A stretch of 64,000 bases of DNA from Cristatella mucedo (GCA_009760855.2 WPIO01000066.1:1324501-1388500); one strand, 5' to 3'; positions 21,985 to 35,035 are shown, counted from the stretch's first letter. Notes: generated by a model from the letters alone, not told the origin. Numbers and translations: made by a program.

Positions 21985-23606
21985 AGGAAACTATCCAAAA
22001 TCACTTCATAACCATAAAATCTCAAGACGTTTGCCAGCGATTCTGTCCGTGGATGAATATCTACTTAGCCTCTCCTGTTTAATCCTGCTTCTGACCTGTA
22101 ATCATTAGCAGATTGCTACAATATGACATTAACTGACTTATGGACGAATTTGCACCTCTAACTAAACCAGCTTTAAGCATTCGCCCGAACGGCATATGGT
22201 TTACCACAGACGATAAACTAGATAGGTCTCTATAGCTCAAGCTTGAAAAAGCATGCACAAGATTAAGACTGGCTGCTTATCGACACACCTACTAATACTG
22301 TAAATTGTAACGATTGGCCTTACTAAAGGGCACCTAGTCTACCTTTTAAAAAATATTGTTGAAAAACAGGTTAGCGATTCGAAGATGCTACGTTGTGATG
22401 ATATTTAAGACCAATCATTTCATTAAGCACCCCACGTTAGCTCCTTACCTAATGATCCAGGCGACGATCTACATGATCGCTTCTCTAGCTTCCTTTTCCA
22501 CAAGATAGACAAGATCATGAAGTCCATCCCTTTGATAGCACCACCCCCCTGTAATGCTGTCCCTCAATTCCTTGCAGTACCTCTATGTCTAATAGTAATA
22601 ATAATGCACTTGATAAAGCGCCCTCAGAGAACTTAATCTCTTCCTAGGCGCTTTACATTTGCTGCAATGGGAAAATTCAAGGAGGTCACTATTGACCTTG
22701 TCTTGAAGTATGTGTCACAGTTAAAGAAGACAAATAGTCATTCGGACCCCATTCGTACTGTCCCGCATTAATCTCCATGCATGAAAAACATCACAAATAT
22801 GTCATTAAACTTATTTCATAAGCATGCATCTCTCGGAAAGGCTGTAGTCATGCCACTACTCAGAAAAGCCGGACTAGACCATAAAAGCTTAAGCAAATAA
22901 GGCCCTGTCTCCCTTCTACCGTATCTATCAAAGATACTGGAATGAGTCGTGGCAGACCAGCTGAACTCAATTATTGAAACTTCAAATCTTGCTAGTAAGT
23001 TCCGTCTGGTTTTAGAGCTAACGTCTCCACAGAATCAGCATTGCTTAGGGGACACAGCAAATTACTCAGGAATGCAGGCGTGGGTCGAGTATCTCTGCTT
23101 GTTTTGATCAATCGTTCCGTAGCTTTTGACACTTTAAATCACCGAGTTCTTTTAGAGTGCCTCTCATCTCGCCTGAGCATTACAGGTGCTCTACTGCAGT
23201 GGTTCAGGTCCTATTTCAGTGGAGACTGCTGAGTATTAACGTGAATGAACAAAGATCATTAGAGGCACCTCTGGAATATGGGGTACCTCATGGCTGTGTG
23301 CTTTGTCCTGTTCTTTTCATGGTTTATACTCTCCCCCTTGTCGAAGTGATTGCTAAGTACAGCCTAGGCTTTCACTTCTATGCGCATGACACTCAGTTGT
23401 GCCTGTGCATATATCCCTCCCAGCAACAGAGCTCTTTGAATTGTCTATACTCCCTCTAGCTAAACATATCGATGACAACCACAATTGAGCACAAATAATT
23501 TTCTTTAATTGAATGATGATAAAAAATACAACAAATTTAAAGAACTTAGAAAGAGATTACGTTCTTTGAGGGCACTTTATCCAGTGTGTTATTATTGCTA
23601 CTATTG
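21985..23606 (+). mobile_element. LINE-A internal copy with nested insert
   Basis: A diverged copy covering the endonuclease-RT linker (decodable as APLTKPALSIRP), the early RT motifs (22440-22980) and motif A (LINRSVAFDTL, 23041-23232). It continues through the catalytic box region (23157-23459), where the usual YADD reads YAHD. Near 23512 it jumps to the 3' hairpin and ATT tail (23535-23606), so about 1 kb of RT C-terminus and 3' UTR is deleted. It is interrupted at 22590-22674 by a reverse LINE-A tail. Confidence 0.85.
22590..22674 (-). mobile_element. Tail-only LINE-A insertion (nested)
   Basis: About 85 bases consisting only of the LINE-A end: the AAT repeat, the hairpin and the GCAGCAAATG block, in reverse orientation. 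It splits the codons of the older plus-strand LINE-A between the equivalents of TSMSA and FRQVTSD. An identical-extent insert is present at 48163-48252. Confidence 0.8.
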
Positions 23607-26600
23607 CCAATTGAATACAGTTTGAAACAATATCTTAGGGAGTTGTAATTGTCCTTTGATGCAGTTACAAGTAATAACATACTTATCAGTCCATCCGCCG
23701 TACTTGCATTTTCGAAAATAATCTTCGCATAGTCTCCCATTCGATTTCCTGTAATGTGGTTACCAGGCATGGTCATTGAAGGAAGTTATCTAAATAGCCA
23801 GCGTCCTATGAAAGCTAGGGCATGACACCTACATGGCCGGCCGTTTTCCGATTTTCCCGAGTCTTCAATTAGGCTTTTCATTTTCTCTTTGCTGCTCCCT
23901 TAGCTTCAATCTGTGACTTAATAAATAGGCAATTGCTCGATGGCTTGTTGATATGTACAAATCTACCAGCATTTTACACATTTGCGGTTTTACGGATTTG
24001 AATAGTGATTTACGACAATATGTATTTATAATTGATGATTCTCCTGTTATTGCTTAAAAATAATTGGGAATTTCGTTGACCATGAAGTACCAGCTATTAC
24101 ATTCTTCTTTATTTTGGGGATTGGTTTTAAGTGTCGTTTACCTGTTGGTAAATATAATGTTGAGATCTAGCCTTTGACATAACTGCTAACCTTTTACCAG
24201 GCAGACATGAGCCAGTTCCACGAGAATTGGTCCACGTCTTGAATAAGACTCCTGAGTGCCTTCTTAAGCTCTGACATTCACTTGATGATTGACATTGGTA
24301 ATCACTTTTGAGCTCTAGTCAAGCTTTTTTAGCTCGGGCCCGTTCCCCCGACAGTAAGCAGTGGGATAGTTTTAACTGCTGCGATTGCCTAGGCTTAGCC
24401 TGGTTAGGCCCATCTCTATGTCGGCAATGTTTTTGTAAAGCGGCTTACTCCCTTACCTCTAACTTTTTCTCAACGATACCTGAAAGGATATTAACTATTG
24501 GCCATAATAACTACATACAGTAACTCGAGGAGAAATTCACGAACTGAATTGCATGAGTTATTAGGATTGCGATTTGTATTGCTAATGCCATGTGCCGTCT
24601 AGGCAATCAGATGATGTGTAAATTTGATCAGATGGGGCTGTTTAAAAAATACTTAAGCTAGAATTATGCCAATTTCTTAGCACACGGAGATGGTGTAAGA
24701 GATTCAGAAAATAAGTCATGCCTCCGAGATCTTCAACATGCCACTGACTCAGAATCAATCTTAGTATCCTATTTAAAAGACTGAAAACTTGGCTACTTAA
24801 TAATTTTCTCAGTGAATCGAATTCCACTCGTCCAAAATTTTACGATTCATTTTGCTGGTGTTACTTCTCATTCATCCATTCCACATACCAGTAAGGAGAC
24901 AAACTCAACGAAAGTAACTTTGATTTTCCTGGTTGCTCTTCATTTACAACGACCTTCATGCCTAGCCTTAAACTTGCCACTTCCCACGAGCTTAAATTAT
25001 ATGAATTCATGTTATCTGCTATCACTTTAAGGCTGAATATACGAGCCTTTATTAGCTACTTAAACCGCCTGACTCCCATAAAGCTACTAATAAAACTAAT
25101 CTATCGTTATGGACATGTAGTCAAGTGTCTTTTATTTGCCTTTAGACGATAACAATTCAAGTGTGAGAATAAGCATAGACACATTGCTCTTCTGATTGGC
25201 TGGTATATGGAGGGCATCAAATTAAGCTGCCGGCAACCTGCATGTATGCCCAACGATGAAAATAACGTTAGTTTTCCTTCGAGTACTTTATGGCTCGGGA
25301 AGGCTGCCGCTCCAGATGCAGTCCGGCTGCAATTATTGGGCCCAGGCAGGCTGCCGTCATCGTTCATTAGTGAGAAATCCACCCTGCTTAGGTGCATGCC
25401 TACAGAATGGGAGCTATCTTGCATCCTATAGCAGAAGAGTTCCACGGGTAATTAATGAGAACGTTTAAACTATATTTTCAACCATTGTCATCACTTTTAG
25501 TGTCATTATGTGAGAGGTTATAAGGTAGAACAGTAAGCCATTTACATTAAGCTACCGAAGAAAACCAAGTCGATTATAATACTGACTTGCATTTCTACCG
25601 TTTGCTGTGCATGAGAAACAATCACCCCCGTGTATCATGGCCATCTGCAGACACTAGCACATCATATCCCACAATCTTTGTTTTTATAGCAACGGCTTTC
25701 GTAAAGGTCTTAGTAAGCAGAACTTTCTTGCCGTGGAGAAGAGGAGGTTTTCGGACAATGTTCCTCCGTCTGTAACTCAAAAAAACCACATTGACCACTT
25801 GGTTGAGCCGTTGAGGCTCGCTCGGCTAGTTTTTACTCGACACATCATAGGTACTCTAATTGACGTGCATTAGCTTTGACGTTGAATTCATTCATCGAAC
25901 ATTACTATCACGCTTATTTTGGAAGCACTCTGAAAATAGGATTAGGCATGGGCACCACGTACGGTATTCACAAAATGTCAATGAAATGTGTAAAAGTCAC
26001 AGCTAATCCATGGTAATTCGAGTACCGATAATTTTTATACTACAAACTATCTATTAATAATCCTGATTTCAAGGTCGATCCAAAATAAGCGTGATAGTAC
26101 TGTTTGATTGATATTGTAGTCGGCAGCCGTTGCTCTTTTTTATAGAAAGTACGGAAGATGTGATAAAATGAACGAGAAGAATTTTTAAAAACCATGTCAT
26201 TTTAAATCATAAATATTCGTAGCTGAAAGACCAATATCACCCAAAACAAGGTTAATTTAAAAGAAACTGTCACCATGTATATCGTGAAGTAACTGTAACA
26301 TTTAAACCTCATAAAAGGTGGCATCGTTATAATTAATGCACACGTGTTCAAGTACAGCTGATCTTTAATAAGCAAAATATATCCTTCCCGACGTGCCAAA
26401 TCAAACACAATGCACCATAAATCAACTTATGGTACGCAAAGTTAATAAATAATATGAAATTACAAAAAACTATCATCATACCAACAATGTAATCAACAGG
26501 TAGATTTCACATTATCATATCAAATGAAATTAAGGTGGTTCTAATTTTTCATTTTGCTTTCTGAATGAATAGCTTTGCTCGCCAAAAAAAGTGGACTTCT

Positions 26601-27547
26601 TTAGAGACTAATTAATAAATTGCGGGATGTATTAGATTTCTCTAGCACCCTATGAGGTTTTATTCACTATCCCGGGAATATGTTAGGCCCATAACTGCAG
26701 GAAACTACCTTAATGAACAAAGGATCGGTCATTATTCCTTTGCCTAACTACTTCATCAGTAGGAAGCAGTCGATCATGTATGTTCGTTCTGATTTGAAAT
26801 GTGGAAGTTATAGTAAGACTGCCAGTAGATAATATCTTAAAACAGTTGTCTTCATTATTGTCTAGATATGCTAAACAAACATGAAAATCATTGCTGACTC
26901 GGTTACTAGACCCAACCTTGGAGAGTCTGACAAGGAAATACCCCATTACAGTGAAATTATCAAATCAAGGAAATGCATCCAGTCATTGGTCTAGGCAAAC
27001 ACTAATGCATTAAACATTAATTGATATTTGGTGCTGTGCAAATCTATTTCCAAATTAAACTTTTGTAGATGGTACTGGATGGATAGTATGATTACCTTTT
27101 AACTCTTTCCAAAGCAAAGATGTGTAGCTACAGTGTCTGAGAAAAGATTTACGAACATGGCTGTTGTGACTAAATGCTCGTCGCTCCGGCTGTAAAAGAT
27201 TTTCAAACGGCTGGAGACCGTGCCTTTTACACTAGCATAGCCGAAAAAATCAGCTTATTCACACAGCCGTCATGCACTGTAATCCATTTCAAATGATATG
27301 ACACTAAAAAGTTAACTTGAAATTACCAGAAATATATTCGATATATTTAGTTTAGCGAAGTTCTGATTGATTTGAGTGGTTCCAAATTCAGCCATCATTT
27401 TAACATGGCTTAAGTATTTAACCACTTTAGCCTTTCCAAAACTGATATTTTAACTTTGGGTTAATTCTCAAATCTTTATGTTGTTTTTAGATGCATATAT
27501 ATTAAGTGTTTCTAATTCTGATAAAATAAATATTATAATATTATCCT
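23607..27547. other. Long unannotated stretch
   Basis: Almost four kilobases of AT-rich sequence without a recognised repeat or clear exon. The only item of note is the minus-strand Ig-like relic at 26710-26970. This is where a signal-peptide exon for the Ig gene could lie, but I could not identify one. Confidence 0.4.
26710..26970 (-). pseudogene. Ig-like exon relic, inverted
   Basis: A minus-strand frame, open from a stop just upstream of FDNFTVMGYFLVRL to 26710, reads through FHVCLAYLDNNEDNCFKI and GSLTITSTFQIRT. The order of hydrophobic strands and the two cysteines resembles the V-like exon at 40744-41151 (CIYLEDFSQ, then RCSLNVQSGTYDTILTMTAT). The usual D-x-G-x-Y motif is missing, and no splice sites flank it. 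It looks like a duplicated, inverted, decayed exon. Chance cannot be excluded without alignment statistics. Confidence 0.3.
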
Positions 27548-28200
27548 GATTGCTGGCATACCGACGTGTTCAATCAGGTGCTTATATCCAATGCTAACTC
27601 TTCAGCTAACCGTGTCTGTCATGAGCTTCACAGTTGTCACATCATACCACTTCTCACCAACCTCCAATGGCTACCAGTTAAGCACCGCACCGACTTCAAG
27701 GTTTTGTCATTCACTTTTAGGTCCAGTCATGATTTTGCTCCGGCGTACCTACAGGATCTACTGTCGCAACAGTCCAAGTATCGAACCATCCACTCTTCGT
27801 AAACTAACTTTTCACCTATATCTCATACAAACCACAAATCCTTTGGTGACCATGGATTTAGTTCGTATGCTCCCGAAGCATGAAACTCATTCCTCAGTTC
27901 CTTCACGGCATCTCCTGACTTGAATGCATTAAAAAGAAAGTCAAAACGTACTTATTTATGAGAAGATTTAGTTTATCCCTGTGATTCGTCCTTATGTACT
28001 AATGTGTGCTAACACTGTGCGTGCTGCCACAAACCACACTTGCATGCTGACCCTGTGTATTTCACCCCTAACTATGTTCGTCATGTTGTTTATCAAGCAC
28101 GACAACACTTACCACTCAGATGTATTTTCAACGCAGCAAATGCAATGCGCCGTTAAAATAGATTGAGTTATTTTAGGGCGCTTTATAGTGTGTATTGTAA
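27548..28200 (+). mobile_element. LINE-A 3' fragment
   Basis: Covers the RT C-terminus (LTNLQWLPVKHRTDFKVLSF within 27566-27802), the 3' UTR and a damaged hairpin (GCGCCGTTAAAATAGATTG to GGGCGCTTTATAG). Lies just 5' of the first Ig-gene exon. Confidence 0.88.
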
Positions 28201-28725
28201 CTATTTTATTATCCTTTTACTATCCCAATTTTGCCACTCTTTACTAGTTGAAAATTGCCCAAAAAATTGACTTCAATACTTTAAAATTGGCATCCAGGCA
28301 TTCGATAAATCTATCCCTGCTACTGATTCAGATGGATTGAAACCATATAGACCTCAGTTAAGTTAGCATAATAGTAAAAGAATATTCCCCGTTGTTTGCA
28401 ATTCTTCAAACAGTAATTTTGTAATCAGTAAAACAAATAGGTTTCTCAAACTGGAGATAGAATACTTGTTGTGCACCATCACCTTCTGATTTAAATTTTA
28501 TAGGTAACATAAGATAAAAGTCTGTTTATTTTGATTTATTCAATATTTTCCTGATCAAAAGTTACTGAATCCTACGTACCAATGGGTTAACTTAAATAAT
28601 AATATAATTTTCAGTATAAAATATAATCGTAGTCAAAACTTGCATAGACAGTCGAGCCAGCAAAAGGCGATACCTGAACAATATTCCTCCTCATTCTGAC
28701 TACGTACTTTTCTCTTTTTTTTTAG

Positions 28726-28773
28726 CTTGCTCTACTAGGAACGAAGAAGCAAGAGTTGCCCCAGATATATCAG
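28726..28773 (+). CDS. Ig receptor gene, mini-exon after signal peptide
   Basis: Bordered by a strong acceptor (TCTTTTTTTTTAG) and the donor CAG|GTAGGT. It is 48 bases long and phase 1 at both ends, decoding to x-CSTRNEEARVAPDIS-G. The final G joins AT of the next exon to give Asp. A short cysteine-starting segment here is what normally follows a signal-peptide exon in Ig receptors. The resemblance to the mini-exon at 61547-61603 supports it. The alternative donor four bases later would break the frame. Confidence 0.5.
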
Positions 28774-29004
28774 GTAGGTAAGTTATTCTGGAGGACAAAA
28801 TGCTCAATTTATCTTGAGGTTATCATTTGCATGGCTTTTGTTCTGATTATTTCGCATCTCACTAAAGTTTTATTTTATGCATCGGAATGGCGATAAGCAC
28901 AGCCTTAAAAGTGACCATTTATTCTAAATGGTTATGGAATTCAGGCAATATATCCATAATATTTTTAAATGTTCTTAAACAATCATAATATAAGTAAATA
29001 TAGT

Positions 29005-29800
29005 AATAATGCTTTGGAAATATTGCTGTCGTAGAACGCTTTCCCTATAGAGGCCCTTTAAATTTGCTAAAACGGAAGAGTGACCGAATGGCTAGTGGTG
29101 GGCCACTTTATAAAAAACAATGATAACAGCTAGGGTTGACATGCACAGGTCCGCATGCCGATTTATTTAGCGGCAGGAAGCAAAGTATCAGCGGTCATAA
29201 GCTGATAAATGACGATTCCCAGGGGCCAAATAGATGAGTTTTTAGTTTTTTTGTTAATGTGGACAAGCAAGGATGTCGTGACGCATGTCAGTAGTGACTT
29301 CCTGACATTAGGAGAATAGGAATTACAGGCACAGTTTTAAAAGGATTTGAGATTTGCAATAGGTATGGTTAAAATAGTATGTTCCGAAAAGAGGGTGGTA
29401 CGATGCTTGGTCTGGTGGAGGAGAAGATAAGGCAATAAGCTGCAGCCAAAGGAGGAGGGTACCTAACTGTGACAGAGAATACCTTAAAGTCGAAGCTCTG
29501 CTTCTCTCTGAGTCAGTTAAGGTCGACGAGAAGTGGTATCACGTGGCAGCAGATAGGCTGTCAGCAGGAAAGCCCAGCTGTAGAGTTATGCGTCAACTGT
29601 AAGCACCTGAGTGCACTAGGCCGTTGACAAGCGAGCATCTAGTTACAGAAGTCAAGAAGGGATGTGACACATGCATGGACCAATGTGAATGTGGTATCAC
29701 TTTTTAAAGAAAATGCCCAATTTTAACATTTTTAGGTAGCTGAAAGTAGTAAGACTTGACTGTAGAACCAGACACTGAAAGTCCGATTTACTGAATAAAT
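29005..29800 (-). mobile_element. LINE-A fragment, old, within intron
   Basis: Minus-strand copy recognisable by the 3' UTR blocks (ACATGCACAGG, then GCGGTCATAAGC) and by RT C-terminal codons. It is full of stops and small indels. It lies in the intron between the first and second Ig exons. Confidence 0.7.
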
Positions 29801-29944
29801 TAGGCTTGTAGAAACCCTACAGGTCGTTTCTGTTCTAACTGTTAGTCCCGTCTTCCTACCTTCATCGCCCTCTTCATATTCACTATTCCTTTTTATGGCA
29901 GCCTAAATATTTTAAAGTTCATTTGATAAGAATACAGTCGCAGC

Positions 29945-30160
29945 TAGTCTTTCCTCTCGGATGCTCACTACCTCGACTGCTCTCTTGACTGCTATGATTC
30001 CACTTTCACACCATTGAGTCAGATGAAGTTAGTTGGCTACCAAATGAGTACCGAAAGATGCTTAGGCTGCGAGTGCTCTATACACAACTCTCCATTGTAA
30101 CAACCACATAGTCTCTGTTGCTTTGTGGAGTCGCAGACGGAGATGCATCGGATACACATA
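29945..30160 (+). mobile_element. LINE-B 3' fragment
   Basis: Matches the family end: CTACCTCGACTGCTC, TGAGTACCGAAAG, GAGTGCTCTATAC and GCTTTGTGGAGTCGCAGACGG. It lacks the CATTA repeat and continues into a locally duplicated block. Confidence 0.75.
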
Positions 30161-30267
30161 GAGTACTGGAGATGAGTATCCGATCTTTATCAAGTGAATT
30201 ATTATTATTATTATTAATATTATCTAGTACTCGATTTATCGGATGCACATTGAGTACTAGAAATGAT
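30147..30267. repeat. 30-bp direct repeat around a LINE-A tail
   Basis: ATCGGATACACATAGAGTAC (from 30147) recurs in altered form as ATCGGATGCACATTGAGTAC (from 30238). Between them sits CTTTATCAAGTGAATTATT followed by ATT repeats, the last bases of LINE-A. The layout resembles an extremely short LINE insertion flanked by a target duplication. Confidence 0.55.
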
Positions 30268-32627
30268 CTACACCAGTGGCTTGCAATGATTTTACTTGCA
30301 CTCTATTTTTGGTCTCGGCCAGATGACAGCAATTTTTTTTATAGCTGAGCTTCCAAAAAAAGGAGCCTTCGCCGCATGCTGGGAAAATTCGGAGCCTGGA
30401 AAAGAGACGTGCTTGCAAATAGCAGCAGGTCAACCGCATGCCATCTTTCTGTAATAGTTATCATAGTCTGGAAGGATAAAGAGGAGCTTTCCTATTCAGA
30501 CTCACAATGCCAGAAACGTTATGGCCACATACTTATGGTGTCAGTTTTATCCTCATTTTTTTATCCTCATCATTCCCTTGGGTCATCGATGGGCCAAATT
30601 AACTGTCCATCCCTATGCTCAAAAACATTTTGCTACAAAAGCTGCTTTCTGCTCGTCGCAGACTGTGGAGCCGAGACCCCTCAGCTTCAATTGAAAATAG
30701 CAAAGTTTTCCTTTCGCTGACTGCCGCTAATTCTTATCAGCTGCCGTGAGCTGCTTTTACCCATCTAAGACTTTGTGCGTTTACCCATCTTAAGGCTTTG
30801 TGCGAAGAACACAAATGGTCTTGCTTATTTGCGAAAAGAGCCAAACTGAAAGGCCGTCTCTCAGTTTTTTATATTTTTCATATTTTCGTATACTTCAAAA
30901 ATGCGGTAATGCATGGGGTAAGTCGAGGCAAAGTTATTGGAAAATACACCGAATGCTGGTCAAACTGAGTCTAACACCAAATCAAAAGCTGGTTAGAATG
31001 AAGTTTACTGCAGGGTAAATCTGACTTATGTTTATTATTGTAAGGCGTTACCCAAACTAATATTCACGAATACAGCATTCGTGATCATTTATACAAGCCT
31101 TTGATCGTAGGAAAGACAAGAGCCAGCTCACGATGGAATAGTTCTATTTTATTGTCTTGTGAGAAGGCATCAACGAGACAGCTTTACACCGTTTCCAAAT
31201 GGAAATCCAATCTTTATCCTTTAACTCGTGAAATCAGTCCAAAAAGAAGCTCCGTGACTTGAAACCAATCGTATATGTCAGCAGGTAGCCTCGTTTTGCA
31301 TGAGGCGGTCGTTGATGATAGGGTAGCTGCCATTTTTCGCCACTTCTGCCCATAGATATATGTGGGCTAGCTGGGACGCAAGTCGCTTGACTCGATTACA
31401 CTCGCTTGCTGATTACAAATAAGTGCTATTCTGTTGCAGCCTCCTACCGTTCACAAAAACGATGGTTGCTATTTTTCAGTTTCAAGAGATTAATTGACGT
31501 GCTTAGGTAATGAAGCGTTCAGTTTTTTTAGCACCGAAAGTTGTGGACTACACTTTCTGACTTGCACACCTTTGCATCAGTTAAGTTTTGCCAAAAATTT
31601 GCCAAATTACCAGCCGATTTAACTTTCAGCCAGCTGAACTCATGTTTTTTTTACCGTGTGCTTACCATTCCCACCTACGCATTATTTTTTATAGGTTAGT
31701 AGGCAGAAATAGGCATTCCCCCTGAGCAGATAAAACTCGTCCATTGAATGGAAAAACGGAGTGTGCATAGTCGCCTCAATGTGATAAAAACATATCAATA
31801 AAGGACGTTTAATTACATTTTCAATAACTTTAACAATACCTGGGTAGAGATTTCGCATGGTAAGGGCTCCAAATAGCTGCTTATGATTACTATTTGTAAA
31901 TACAAAGGCACAAAAATATTTTTACCTTCATGATAAAATCTTTTCACTAATCAGTGAAGGAGGATGTACAATAACTAATTTTAGTCAAGCATTCAGCTGC
32001 GGCTTTAGGATAAACAGATATATAGTTTATAGACTTTGTACCGTACAATCACGTCTGTTTATACATCTTATGGAACTGCAACTATAAATTGCACAAAAAC
32101 CATAGAGACTAGCAGATATAATAATTTGCAAGTTCTTATAAATGTGCCTATATATATATATATATATATATTCATCGATATTTGTGTCTGTGAGTGTTTG
32201 TGTGTTTATGTATTTATCCTTTTCCCTAAATAGGTGAGCCCCTTTCCTGCAGTGATACTTTGATTAAAGCATTTAATTGCATACTTTTCAAAATCAAAAA
32301 AACGTAATAGGTTATCGCTTACAAATTTGTTCAATTGTGCTTTTTTAATCTGAAATCTGTTAAACCAAACTGTTAAAATCTCGGCATAGGTACAACGTTA
32401 AACATTGATGCCGTTGTTTCTCAAAGCTCATTGACGACCATTGTGAGTTGCTCATTTTGGGGCTTTTGAATGCCAAAATGATTACTATAAAATAAATGCC
32501 ACTGCTTTCCAAGTTTATATTGCCAGCCAATGGTTATCATTATTATTATTATTATTAGCTTTATTATATTACAGGTATTGTATTATAACATATTTCCTTT
32601 AATAGGGTGCTGGCATTATAATTAGTG
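30268..32627. other. Intron sequence, no firm feature
   Basis: Holds a (TA)n run at 32149-32172. A plus-strand frame near 32036-32145 includes TSYGTATINCTKT and NNLQVLINVP and could be a decayed Ig strand pair, but it lacks phase-1 splice sites. No repeats recognised. Confidence 0.4.
32149..32172. repeat. (TA)n microsatellite
   Basis: Short pure TA run within the intron. Confidence 0.9.
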
Positions 32628-33352
32628 ACTGTGTTACCGAGTCTAAGGTGGTCCTTGTATTTGTGACGTCGCATCTTGATGTCTGTAACTTACTGCTTGC
32701 TCTGCTTTGCCTCTGCAATCAGGCGCTTAAAGCTGGTGCAAAACTTTACAGCTGGGCTTGTCTGTCGCGAGCTTCACAGTTGCCACATCACACCACTTCT
32801 CGCCGACCTGTACTGGCTAATAGAAAAGCGACACATCGACTTCAAGGTTTTGTGGCCCACTTTAAGGTCCCTTCATTCTTAGCTCTAGCTTAGCTACCAT
32901 CTCTAATGCTCCAACAGGCTGAGCATCGGACCACCCACCTTTTGGAGCCTGCATACTTACCTGTACCTCGTTATCACTTCTAATCTTGTTTAGACCGTAC
33001 TTGCAGTTCTTATGCTCCCAAAGCCTGGTACTCACTCCCGACTTTCGTCACGACATCATCTAACGTGACCACGTTCAAAAAGATACTAAAAACGCACCTT
33101 TCCATTACAGTATTTAGTGGATCCCCGGGATTCGACCTGTATGAGCTTATGCTTTCTGACCCTGTGCCGGCTGCTACTGACCGAAGTTGCATGCTGACAA
33201 TGCCCTTGTCACACCTAACCTCTTATTCTTGCTGTATATTGAGCAAGCTCCCAATAACAATTTGAGAGCCTTTCGTTTGCAAATGTAAAGCGCCTAGAAA
33301 TAGATTGAGCTGACTGAGGGTGATTCATCAAGTAGTTAGTATTATTACTAAT
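32628..33352 (+). mobile_element. LINE-A 3' fragment next to Ig exon
   Basis: RT C-terminal region (RELHSCHITPLLADLYWL within 32676-32882), 3' UTR, hairpin and a short ATT tail ending about 33352. It lies only 43 bases before the next Ig exon, so it may have supplied part of that intron's end. Confidence 0.88.
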
Positions 33353-33395
33353 GTAATTGGTATAATTGGGTTGTATACATATTTGATTCTTTTAG

Positions 33396-33773
33396 ATGGA
33401 AATTCATTGACAGTAGTGCCTGGAAACAGAGCCAGCATACTTAGGAACTTCAAGGGCTTATCTCTACCATCTAAACTGACAGTTGTCCACATAACTGACG
33501 GAGTTGAAAAAACTATTGGGAAAACAGTTTCCGTTGGAGTGTCCATTAATTCTCCAAGTTGTCACTTTGACGGTACTGTTGACCAGGAAGGACAGTGGTT
33601 TTTTCGGCAACTAGTCGTATGTATTAAACGAGCTAATGAAAGATATGACATCAACATCATATTTATCACTAGAAAAATTACGACCAGAAATCAAGGATCG
33701 TTGCACTTTAAAATGTTACCAGCTGCATCGGGTAGTGTCGAGATCAAACAAATTGTAGTCTTGAAAGTGTCAG
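33396..33773 (+). CDS. Ig receptor gene, first Ig-like domain exon
   Basis: 378 bases, phase 1 to phase 1, with acceptor TTCTTTTAG and donor CAG|GTAAGC. The 126-residue module starts DGNSLTVVPGNRAS and ends IVVLKVSG. Two cysteines about 20 residues apart flank the tryptophan of GQWFFRQ, and KLTVVHITDG and DINIIFITRK look like beta strands. The canonical Ig pattern (Cys, then Trp, then D-x-G-x-Y-x-Cys) is not complete, so it is an Ig-like module by position, length and neighbours more than by motif. Extracellular. N-x-S/T sites are few. Confidence 0.72.
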
Positions 33774-35035
33774 GTAAGCAGTGTGATGGGTCTCCGAAAG
33801 CTACTTGGATTGCTATAATCATGGCATTCTTCAATATATTCCATACAAAGCAGATTCAGCTAACATGTATTTGATACATACCTAGTATAATATTATTGAA
33901 ATGTCTTGCTTTTGAAAGCTTTGATCTCATATGTCCCTTTCAAATAAGGACATTAATAGAGCATACACATTAGCTAAACAATTTAGAGCTATAACATAAT
34001 CCTCAGAGGTGGTTATATCAATCCAGCTCTCCTTCCTTTGTTTGGCGATTTAGACATCAGATCACCAGTCCTGGTATCTCATACCTTGACTAACTGCCTT
34101 TACTGAAATTGCAGTTTAATAATTGACTTTACAGACATTGTAAGCTCATTTATGGTTAAATAAAAATTCTAATATCATCTTTCTAATACTCATTTAGTTA
34201 ATGTGGGTGTTTCGTTTGAAAATTCAGATACATAGGATTGACTGAATGAGTTTGCTCGTCCGATTTAATATTAGTTAACTGATGAGAAACCATATGATTT
34301 AGTGAAAAAATCTGCAATAAACTTGTAAAACTTCCACGCATACATAGGGAAAGAGCGATTACAAAATGTTTTCATTCTTTGAAAGGAATGTCAAAATGAA
34401 TAAAACCTGAGGAATGGTTGAACATAAATCACACTGGAGGACTTTGTAGGCTGTTATTGACCTGTACCAAGAGATTGAGGAAGCATCTACCTCAGATGAA
34501 TTAAACAGAAACTAAGTTTTATGGGTTGGCGTGGGAAGAAAGAAACTTCGAATGAAGCGTTGTGATGTAGTTGCTGAAAAATCGATATCTGACCCAACGA
34601 GCTGCCGAGGTTCGGACAAGTTAGCATTCAAAAAGTTTTATTTATAGGAATATTGATTTCTAACAAGCTAGAGGTCTGTGTACTAGTCTCTTATTTGCTA
34701 ACTATAGTTGGGCGTAAATGATAATTCAGTTCTCGTTCATTATAAACCACATGGTGAACTAAATCACTTAAAAATTACCGAGTAGTGCGAACAACAACAC
34801 TAAAATGCGACAGTAAAAGGAGATTCAGTATTTCACAGCAAGCATGGCAAGCTCTTCAAGGACTTGTGACAGCACAGTATAACATCTGTCTTCTGAAAAT
34901 TGTTATGGAAAATGGCAAACAACATGCGTCCTTCTTCAGGATGCTACGTGTCGCCGAATGATTTATTGTTTAACTCTACCTTGGTATAAGAAATATCTTG
35001 CCTTCGATATCTTTCAGGTGGAAAGACGTTGTAAG
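33774..35035. other. Intron sequence, no recognised feature
   Basis: AT-rich sequence after the donor at 33774. Nothing supported. Confidence 0.4.

Noticed and set aside
25207-25468. Two overlapping plus frames and one minus frame
   Set aside because: Three frames open at once with no domain in any. GC content alone explains the lack of stops.
7650-28773. Joining the 7650 frame to the Ig gene as its signal-peptide exon
   Set aside because: No good phase-1 donor follows its hydrophobic segment. The frame continues to its own stop and polyadenylation signal, and the gap would be about 20 kb.
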